Shown here piece after piece: positions 5,610-10,747 of a DNA stretch of 12,435 bases; the first letter of the stretch is position 1, and each line of letters begins with the position of its first letter. The notes beneath the pieces are model-generated. The model was not told the DNA's origin, searched no databases, and saw only the letters and a program-made list of their open reading frames with translations. This stretch comes from JAWLGW01 sp964569055 (GTDB taxonomy: Bacteria; Planctomycetota; J058), in assembly GCA_964569055.1 (NCBI GenBank), contig CAZMSZ010000219.1, positions 1 through 12,435 on the forward strand. The letters are read 5' to 3'. A program made the translations under genes and the position numbers.

Positions 5610-6556
5610 CGAGGCGCCTCGGCCTCGCCCTCGGGCTGGCCCTCGCCCTCGCCCTCGTCCGTCGGCGCGTCAGCCTCCTCCGGCGGCGCGTACTCCTCCT
5701 CGGGGAAGCTCTCCTCGGGGAAGGCCTCCGGCGGCGGGAGGGGCGCGGCCTCCTCGCCGTCGAGCGGCGTGGGCGCCGGCAGCGGGCGGAACGGACGCGG
5801 CTCCTCCTCGAGCGCGGGCGCCTCCTCGCCCGGGCCGTCGAGCGGCGTGGGGGCCGGCAGCTCGCGCGGCGGACGGTCGGAGGGGGCCTGCTCGAGGCGC
5901 TGCTCGAACCAGTCGCGCCAGCGGCGCGCGTCGAGGCCGTTGTCGACCCCGTGGAGCTGGTGGAGCGAGCGGTGCGCGACCAGGCGCGTGCTCGGGTCGA
6001 CGTCGCGCAGCGCCTCGATCAGCGCCCAGGTGGTGTCGACGGGCGGGTCGGCCCGTTGCCCGAGCTCGCGCGCCGCGGTCAGCCGCACGTCGGCGCTCGG
6101 GTCCTCCCGCAGCACGCGGCGGAGCAGGTCGCCCGCGACCTCGCTCTCCGGGACGGCGCCCAGCTCGCGGGCGGCCTCCAGCCGCACCCGCTCGTGCTCC
6201 TGCGCGTCCAGCCGCCCGCCGGCCGTGGTCGGCAGGTCTTCGAGGGGCGGCCCCGCCCGGTGCAGCGCGCCCAGCACGCGCAGGGCGGTCGCGCGCACCG
6301 CCGCGCTCGGCTCGACCTCCGGATCGACCCGCCGCCGCGCTTCGCGCAGCGCGTCGGCCCGGCGCTCGGGGTCCTCGAGGGCGTCCTCGCCCAGGCAGGC
6401 CAGGGCCTCACGCCGCTCTTCGGCGTCGACCGAGGCGAGGGCCTCGGGGGTGGCGCTGCAGCAGCCGCTCAGCCCGGCGACCCCCACGACCAGGGAGGCG
6501 ATCAGGGGCAGGCTCCGGGACGAGGCGAGGGCCCGCGACGGCGCCAGAAACGCCAC
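5606..6556 (-). CDS. HEAT-repeat lipoprotein with acidic Pro-rich tail
   Basis: A predicted 316-residue lipoprotein. From GTG 6556 the leader MAFLAPSRALASSRSLPLIA continues into a hydrophobic core and a lipobox L29-S-G-C32, with lipidation expected at Cys32. Residues about 40-200 are HEAT-like helical pairs, such as VRATALRVLGALHRAG (88-102), VRLEAARELGAV (124-135), VRLTAARELGQRAD (157-170) and STRLVAHRSLHQLHGV (189-204). The tail (225-316) is rich in Pro and Glu and includes LPAPTPLDG twice (233-241, 259-267). HEAT repeats bind proteins, and a periplasmic scaffold role is plausible. No ATG is available before the lipobox, and longer reading frames would run through the tRNA, so GTG 6556 is the most reasonable start, though without a clear Shine-Dalgarno sequence. 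It is coupled to the flippase-like gene by ATGA. Confidence 0.75.
   Translation of the reverse strand: MAFLAPSRALASSRSLPLIASLVVGVAGLSGCCSATPEALASVDAEERREALACLGEDALEDPERRADALREARRRVDPEVEPSAAVRATALRVLGALHRAGPPLEDLPTTAGGRLDAQEHERVRLEAARELGAVPESEVAGDLLRRVLREDPSADVRLTAARELGQRADPPVDTTWALIEALRDVDPSTRLVAHRSLHQLHGVDNGLDARRWRDWFEQRLEQAPSDRPPRELPAPTPLDGPGEEAPALEEEPRPFRPLPAPTPLDGEEAAPLPPPEAFPEESFPEEEYAPPEEADAPTDEGEGEGQPEGEAEAPR
5757..5861. repeat. Two 27-base direct repeats in the HEAT lipoprotein tail
   Basis: Copies at 5757-5783 and 5835-5861 start CCGTCGAGCGGCGTGGG and differ at one base. They are 78 bases apart (26 codons, in frame) and encode the LPAPTPLDG motif. A CTCCTCGCC precedes each copy. This looks like an internal in-frame duplication in a low-complexity tail. 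Confidence 0.8.
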
Positions 6557-6606
6557 AGCGCCAGGGCGCCGCGGAAGGGATCCGACGACGGCTCGCTGGC
6601 GCTGTG
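6554..6606 (-). promoter_or_regulatory. 11-bp inverted repeat enclosing the leader of the HEAT lipoprotein gene
   Basis: CACAGCGCCAG (6554-6564) and CTGGCGCTGTG (6596-6606) are perfect inverted complements separated by 31 bases. On the minus-strand transcript the 3' arm ends with the predicted GTG start codon (6556-6554). A stem would therefore sequester the start, or act as a weak 3' structure for the tRNA transcript that ends at 6618. Both readings are inference. Confidence 0.45.
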
Positions 6607-6617
6607 TGGCGTAGGGA

Positions 6618-6691
6618 CGAGGCCGACGGGATTCGAACCCGCAACCCCCGGATCGACAGTCCGGTACACTAACCAATTGTGCTACGGCCCC
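6618..6691 (-). tRNA. tRNA-Asp (anticodon GTC)
   Basis: Read on the minus strand, a full 74-base cloverleaf is present. The acceptor stem GGGGCCG pairs with CGGCCTC (one G-U pair), followed by a D arm GCAC/GTGT, an anticodon arm CCGGA/TCCGG with loop CTGTCGA giving anticodon GTC, a five-base variable loop, and a T arm GCGGG/CCCGT with loop TTCGAAT. The discriminator base is G73, the expected identity base for tRNA-Asp. The CCA end is not encoded. It reads Asp codons GAC/GAU. A consensus promoter lies 15 bases upstream. No intrinsic terminator with a T-run follows before the HEAT lipoprotein gene 61 bases downstream. Confidence 0.95.
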
Positions 6692-6705
6692 TCGTGTCGC
6701 GCGGA

Positions 6706-6733
6706 ATTCTAGCCGGCCCGCGGCGGCTGTCAA
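6706..6733 (-). promoter_or_regulatory. Sigma-70 promoter of tRNA-Asp
   Basis: On the minus strand TTGACA (6728-6733), a 16-base GC-rich spacer and TAGAAT (6706-6711) precede the tRNA 5' end by 15 bases. The -35 is perfect and the -10 differs from consensus at one base. The run-off may also feed the HEAT lipoprotein and flippase-like genes downstream. Confidence 0.75.
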
Positions 6734-6790
6734 ACGGGAGGGGGGAACTTTTCTCGGGACGACGGGCCGAAGCGGCGCCCCCGAACGCAC

Positions 6791-6819
6791 TTGATCCGGT
6801 TGGTGCGGTTCGGTAGCTT
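6791..6819 (+). promoter_or_regulatory. Candidate promoter of the lipoprotein gene
   Basis: TTGATC (6791-6796), a 17-base spacer and TAGCTT (6814-6819) lie about 65 bases before the start codon of the plus-strand lipoprotein gene. The spacer contains CGGTT twice with nine-base spacing (6797-6801, 6806-6810), a possible activator site. The match is moderate. Confidence 0.42.
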
Positions 6820-6884
6820 CAGCCGCCCCAGCGGCGAAGGGGGAGGCGATGGACCCCTCGATCGCGGCTGGCAGCGGAGGATTC

Positions 6885-7598
6885 ATGCGCCGAATCATGC
6901 CCAAGAGCGGGTCTCTCTTCGCGGCGGTCGTGTTGTCCAGCGTCATGCTGGGCGGGTGCTCGTCGACGCCTGGGCGCAGCTCCATTGGCTCCTTCTTCCA
7001 GGACCGGGTCCTCGACTTCGTCGATATCTTCGGCGCCCGGTTCGTGGCTGGGAAGGGTGCGAAGTTCGGGCTCGAGCTGGGGAACTCGTTCCACGCGACC
7101 GAGTACGACGACTTCTTCCTGTTCGGCCTGCGCCGCCACCTGCTCCCTCCGGCCTTCGTGCTCGGCTACTACGACTTCGAGAAGTACGGCTTCCAGGGTC
7201 GCGCGGCCGGGATCTGGCGCGACAAGGGCTTCGAGATCTTCGGCCCGGTCGACCGCAAGCTGCGCGTGGTGGCCGGCAACGACTACCTCTTCGAGTCGGT
7301 GGACGAGTTCAACGAGTGGTACCGCCGCGCGCCCGAGCGTGCGAACACGGTGCCGATCGAGTACCGCCAGCCGCGCTACCACTACAACACCGACTTCCAC
7401 TTCTACGCGGCGTTCCTGGTGGGGATCGAGTTCGACTTCTCCCCCTGGCAGTTCGTGGATTTCCTCCTCGGCTGGTTCCACATCGACGTCGTGAAGGACG
7501 ACGCGTGGAACCGCACGTTCGACGAGTTCGAGGACGTGCAGCCCGCTCCGGAGGAGTACCGGCGGCCCACGACGGAGTACGAGTCGGCCGGCGTCTAG
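6885..7598 (+). CDS. Uncharacterised lipoprotein rich in aromatic and acidic residues
   Basis: I do not recognise the family. The chosen start ATG 6885 has GGAGG four bases upstream (6876-6880) and gives a classic lipoprotein leader: basic MRRIMPK, hydrophobic LFAAVVLSSVM, then lipobox L22-G-G-C25 followed by Ser-Ser. An in-frame ATG at 6849 would add 12 residues but has poor ribosome-site spacing. With Ser at +2, outer-membrane sorting would be expected by the E. coli rule. The mature part (about 212 residues) is full of Tyr, Phe, Trp, Asp and Glu, with alternating strands such as EYDDFFLFGLRRHLL (73-87), FHFYAAFLVGIEFDFS (171-186) and WQFVDFLLGWFHIDVVKDD (188-206), suggesting a beta-rich envelope protein. 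It is monocistronic, with its own promoter candidate and a strong hairpin after the stop. No catalytic motif is seen. Confidence 0.78.
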   Translation: MRRIMPKSGSLFAAVVLSSVMLGGCSSTPGRSSIGSFFQDRVLDFVDIFGARFVAGKGAKFGLELGNSFHATEYDDFFLFGLRRHLLPPAFVLGYYDFEKYGFQGRAAGIWRDKGFEIFGPVDRKLRVVAGNDYLFESVDEFNEWYRRAPERANTVPIEYRQPRYHYNTDFHFYAAFLVGIEFDFSPWQFVDFLLGWFHIDVVKDDAWNRTFDEFEDVQPAPEEYRRPTTEYESAGV

Positions 7599-7619
7599 CG
7601 CCGCGTCGATCCGCTCACG

Positions 7620-7646
7620 AGCAGCCCCGCCCCTGGCGGGGCTGCT
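7620..7646. terminator. Strong hairpin between convergent lipoprotein and methyltransferase genes
   Basis: A perfect 12-base stem AGCAGCCCCGCC/GGCGGGGCTGCT (7620-7631 with 7635-7646) with a three-base loop CCT lies 22 bases after the lipoprotein stop and 14 bases after the convergent methyltransferase stop. It is followed by TTCA rather than a T-run on the plus strand, but its strength and position between convergent genes make a bidirectional terminator the natural reading. Confidence 0.75.
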
Positions 7647-7659
7647 TCACGTACGGGGC

Positions 7660-8856
7660 TCAGCTCCCGCCCGCGTCCACGGTGCAGGGGGGCTCGATCA
7701 CGCACGAGACCTGCGCGGTCACGCCGAGGCGGGCCAGCGCGCCGCTCACCTCTCGCTCGTAGATCCCGTTCACCACCAGGACGTGGGCCGGGGCCAGCTC
7801 GCGCAGGCGCTCGGGCGCGACGATCGGGTGGCCGGTGCCGGAGACGAAGCGGCCCTGCTTGGCGGGGTTCTGGTCCACGACCGCGGCCACCGCCTCGCGG
7901 GCGGCGGGGATCCGGTTGAGCAGGACCACCGCCTTGGCCCCCGCCCCCCACAGGACGACCGGACCCTCCTGCGCGGACGCGCGCAGGCGCTCCTGCCAGC
8001 GGGCGAGCGCCTCGCGCGCGCGGGTGGCGGTCAGGGCGATGGGCGGGCGCGCGGCGGGTTCGCGCGGCGGCTGGGGGTCCTCGCCCACGTCTCGCCCCAC
8101 CAGCTCCGCCTCGACCGCGGCGTACTGCTCGCCGAAGCAGGTGCGCGCCGCGAGCACCCGGAACCCGGCGCGCTCGAACAGGAGCGCGAGCGTCTCGGGG
8201 GTGAAGTAGGAGCAGTGCTCGTAGGTCACGTCCCAGCCGAGCGGCTCGCTGAGCACGAACCCGGCGCTGGGGACCTCGGCGTAGACGCGCAGGCGCGAGC
8301 CGCGCGCGGCGGCCGCGAGGCGCTTCACGAACACGGTCGGCCGCGGGATGTGCTCGAGCACGTGGCGGGCGACGAGCAGCCGCACCCCCGCGAGCGCCCC
8401 TCGCTCGCTCGGGTCGAACGCGCGCGCGATCAGCTCCACCGGGCCCCGCCGACCGGGCGTCGCGGCCGGGTCATGCCCCACGCCGGCGCAGCCGCCGAGC
8501 TCGCACAGCCGCGCGAGGAAGTGGCCGTCGCCGGCGCCGACCTCGACCACGCGCTCCCCGCGCAGCGCGTGCCGCTCCACCAGCCCGCGCGCGAGCTCGT
8601 CTTCGTAGCCGCGGAACACCGCCGAGTGATGCAGCGCGTTGTGGTAGTCGGGCGAGTAGGCGATCCGCGCCCCATCGAACGCCCGGTTGAACACGAACCC
8701 GCACACGCGGCAGCGCACCAGCTCGATCGGCCCCGTGGCCGAGGCGCGCGCCTCCTCGGCGGTGCGCCACAAGACGGTGCACAGGACGGGCTCGGCCGGC
8801 GAGCGGAACAGCACCTCGAGCTCGCCCCGGCCGCACAACCAACAGGTCCCGCTCAC
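7660..8856 (-). CDS. SAM-dependent C-methyltransferase-type protein (zinc-binding N-terminus, Methyltransf_14-like C-terminus)
   Basis: A 398-residue enzyme with the three-part layout of sugar C-methyltransferases. The N-terminal zinc-binding pairs are C5-W-L-C8 and C49-R-V-C52. A Rossmann methyltransferase core has motif I VVEVGAGDGHF (103-113), HVLEHIP (165-171) and the family block YEHCSYFT (212-219). A second nucleotide-binding-like fold has VVLWGAGAKAVVLLNRI (300-316) and VVDQNPAKQGRFVSGT further on. Relatives methylate dTDP-keto-sugars for antibiotics or surface glycans. The start is GTG 8856, preceded by GAGGAGG six bases upstream; a longer reading frame begins at about 8925 but has no such site. 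No sugar-nucleotide genes lie beside it, so the substrate is unknown. The Zn Cys residues and SAM motif appear intact. Confidence 0.87.
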   Translation of the reverse strand: MSGTCWLCGRGELEVLFRSPAEPVLCTVLWRTAEEARASATGPIELVRCRVCGFVFNRAFDGARIAYSPDYHNALHHSAVFRGYEDELARGLVERHALRGERVVEVGAGDGHFLARLCELGGCAGVGHDPAATPGRRGPVELIARAFDPSERGALAGVRLLVARHVLEHIPRPTVFVKRLAAAARGSRLRVYAEVPSAGFVLSEPLGWDVTYEHCSYFTPETLALLFERAGFRVLAARTCFGEQYAAVEAELVGRDVGEDPQPPREPAARPPIALTATRAREALARWQERLRASAQEGPVVLWGAGAKAVVLLNRIPAAREAVAAVVDQNPAKQGRFVSGTGHPIVAPERLRELAPAHVLVVNGIYEREVSGALARLGVTAQVSCVIEPPCTVDAGGS

Positions 8857-8869
8857 GACGAACCTCCTC

Positions 8870-8884
8870 GGCCCCCGAGGGGCC
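8870..8884. repeat. Small GC hairpin upstream of methyltransferase ribosome-binding site
   Basis: GGCCCC (8870-8875), loop CGA, GGGGCC (8879-8884) forms a perfect six-base stem immediately upstream of the GAGGAGG site of the methyltransferase gene. It could tune ribosome access. The rest of 8885-9081 is very GC-rich, and I see no gene or convincing promoter in it. Confidence 0.4.
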
Positions 8885-9081
8885 CGAGCGGGGTGCGAGC
8901 CGAGCGCAGCGCGCTCGCCCCACACCCGCCCGGTGTCCCAGTCGGACCGCCGGGCGAGGCGTGCGAACGCTGCGCCAGCCCCAGCCGGCGCGCGCGCCCG
9001 CGCGCCGCGCGCTCAGCCCGGAGATTCGCCCGCGCAGCCCCCCGCGACCCGTCTCCTCCACACCGCACCAGCGGCGCAGAT

Positions 9082-10575
9082 TCACCGGGTGGGATCGAAG
9101 TCGTACGGCAGGTCCCGCATCCAGGCGATCCACTGCTGCTCGAGCTCGAGGAACTTCTCGCGCCCGCCGCAGCGCTCCTCGACCATCTCGGGGGTCACCG
9201 GGCCGGTCTTGCTGGCGGCGAACAGGTCGCTGAACCACTGCTGGGTCTTCTTGCGGACGCTCTTGTTCTCGCCGTAGTAGAGGATCATGTAGATCAGGCC
9301 CCAGGCGTGCGCGTAGTGGTAGCCGGTGAACTGCGGCTGGGGCGTGCGGATCAACGTGGTGAGCGGGATCAGGGTGCCGGTCTCGATCCCGCGCTTGAGC
9401 GACGCCAGGCGGTCGCGCGGGACCAGGCCGATCACCACCTCCTCGCCGTCGTAGTAGGCCGACTCGAACAGGACCGCCAGCCCCTCCAGGATCCAGATCG
9501 GGCAGTTGCCGAACTTGCCCTGGAGCACGATGTCCTCGAACTGGTGGGTCCCCTCGTGCGCCAGCACTTCGCGCGTGGTGCCGGTCTGGCCGAACAGGCC
9601 GTGGAACGCGGTCACGCGCTTGTTGCCGGTGTTGTAGAACCCGCCGGTGGTCGGGCCCATCCGCTCGGCGCTCATGAACTCCTGGCGAGACCCGTAGATC
9701 CAGATCGTGCTCTTGGGCAGCTCGCCGCGGGGGAGGAACTCGGCGAACACCTTGAGGAACCGCGCGTAGTAGCGGTCCATCATCACGCCGTAGCGCTCGG
9801 CGTAGTCCGGCTTGATGTTCGTCTTGATCTTGTAGAACCGCGACTCGTACTCCTTGGCCGCGGCGAACGTGGAGACCGTCGTGTTGTCCTGGTACCAGCC
9901 CTTGTCCTCGGGCTCGAGCTTGCGCGCTGCGGCCCGCGGGCGCGCGGGCGCCGGCTTGGTGGGCGCGCCGGCCTCGGGCTTGCGCTTGGGGCGCTCGGGG
10001 AGGGTGCGCGGCGCGACGCTGGGGTCGCCCGGCACGCTCCAGCGGCCGTCCTCGCCGCGCACGAAGCCCTGCTCGAGCAGCTCCTTCTCCTGGGGAGTGA
10101 CCCACTCGTCCTTCCAGCGGACCAGCCCCTCGACCTGCTCCTTGTAGTCGTCGGGCGCATACCAGCGCCCCTGGTAGAGAATGTGCCCCAGGGCCACGCG
10201 CGAGGGCTCGTGGAAGGCGTCGGCCTCGATCGCGCGCAGGAAGCAGCTCCGCGCCCGCTTCTCGAGCTCCTTCTCCTGCGCCCACACCCCGAGGTCGTAG
10301 AAGCCGTCGGGGTCGGGCGAGCGCTTGAGGTCGTCGTAGCGGCGCTGGAACTCGGACTTGGCGTCCTCCTCGCGCACGACCTGCGCGATCTCGTCGCGCG
10401 GGACCACGAGCCGCCCGCCGGTCGTCTCGATCGTGACGGCGCGGGTGGTCTCGGTGACGATCCGCCCGCGGTACTTGCCCCCGTTGGTCAGGTGGATCAC
10501 GTCCGCCCAGGCGGCGGTCGCGGCGGCGAGGGCGAGGAAGGCGGCGAGGACGAGCGCCGGGCGGCGGGTCATCAT
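9082..10575 (-). CDS. Secreted DUF1570-like putative zinc metallopeptidase
   Basis: A 497-residue exported protein. The signal peptide is MMTRRPALVLAAFLALAAAT with a cleavage site expected after AWA (near residue 24). Residues 25-68 form a small beta domain (DVIHLTNGGKYRGRIVTE, then VVPRDEIAQV). A helical segment and a W-rich part follow (GRWYAPDDYKE, DEWVTPQEKELL, GRWSVP, about 136-182), then a basic Pro/Ala linker (about 185-222). The C-terminal domain has H340-E-G-T-H344 in EVLAHEGTHQFEDI and Glu364 in WILEGLAVLFE, the HExxH-plus-Glu arrangement of gluzincin-type zinc peptidases and of DUF1570. Peptidase activity is predicted, not proven. ATG 10575 has GGAGG five bases upstream; an in-frame GTG (10587) would overlap that site. 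Together the parts resemble planctomycete secreted proteins. Confidence 0.83.
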   Translation of the reverse strand: MMTRRPALVLAAFLALAAATAAWADVIHLTNGGKYRGRIVTETTRAVTIETTGGRLVVPRDEIAQVVREEDAKSEFQRRYDDLKRSPDPDGFYDLGVWAQEKELEKRARSCFLRAIEADAFHEPSRVALGHILYQGRWYAPDDYKEQVEGLVRWKDEWVTPQEKELLEQGFVRGEDGRWSVPGDPSVAPRTLPERPKRKPEAGAPTKPAPARPRAAARKLEPEDKGWYQDNTTVSTFAAAKEYESRFYKIKTNIKPDYAERYGVMMDRYYARFLKVFAEFLPRGELPKSTIWIYGSRQEFMSAERMGPTTGGFYNTGNKRVTAFHGLFGQTGTTREVLAHEGTHQFEDIVLQGKFGNCPIWILEGLAVLFESAYYDGEEVVIGLVPRDRLASLKRGIETGTLIPLTTLIRTPQPQFTGYHYAHAWGLIYMILYYGENKSVRKKTQQWFSDLFAASKTGPVTPEMVEERCGGREKFLELEQQWIAWMRDLPYDFDPTR

Positions 10576-10616
10576 CGGGACCTCCACCGGGAAGGAGTGA
10601 GGGGTGAAGGCGGAGA

Positions 10617-10629
10617 GCCTAATTTAGGC
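10617..10629. promoter_or_regulatory. AT-rich palindrome, possible -10 region of metallopeptidase gene
   Basis: GCCTAATTTAGGC is a perfect odd palindrome in an otherwise GC-rich gap. On the minus strand it contains TAAATT, about 45 bases before the metallopeptidase ATG, at a plausible -10 distance. No convincing -35 is present. An operator overlapping a promoter is one reading. Confidence 0.3.
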
Positions 10630-10714
10630 CAGCGCCGCGGAGCGCGCGTCACGGGACTGCACCATCCGCGGCCGTTGGCTTCGTGTGTGCTTTCCACCGG
10701 GTTGCGGCCCTAGT

Positions 10715-10739
10715 GCCGGGATCCCGGCGGTGGTATCCT
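10715..10739 (+). promoter_or_regulatory. Palindrome plus extended -10 promoter of DHH gene
   Basis: GCCGGGATCCCGGC (10715-10728) is a perfect 14-base palindrome. It is followed by TGGTATCCT, an extended -10 element with TATCCT at 10734-10739. No good -35 is found at 17 bases. Transcription would start near 10746-10748, exactly at the GTG of the next gene. The palindrome sits between the -35 and -10 positions, as an operator would. Confidence 0.42.
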
Positions 10740-10747
10740 CCCGCGAA

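Noticed and set aside
4467..6614. A 715-codon plus-strand frame opposite the flippase-like and HEAT genes
   Set aside because: Its composition is low-complexity and it mirrors the codons of two coupled genes on the other strand; no domain is recognisable.
6557..6985. Extension of the HEAT lipoprotein frame upstream to 6985
   Set aside because: The extended frame would translate through tRNA-Asp and its promoter and put the lipobox far from the N-terminus.
8962..8977. A sigma-54-like site (TGGCGC-N5-TCGCA, minus strand) upstream of the methyltransferase
   Set aside because: Two mismatches to the consensus and the extreme GC content make a chance match likely; no activator site was seen.
7783..10713. 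A 976-codon open frame on the plus strand opposite the methyltransferase and metallopeptidase genes
   Set aside because: It is antisense to two genes with intact family motifs, crosses their intergenic gap, and has the His/Arg/Glu/Gly-rich composition typical of shadow frames in GC-rich DNA.
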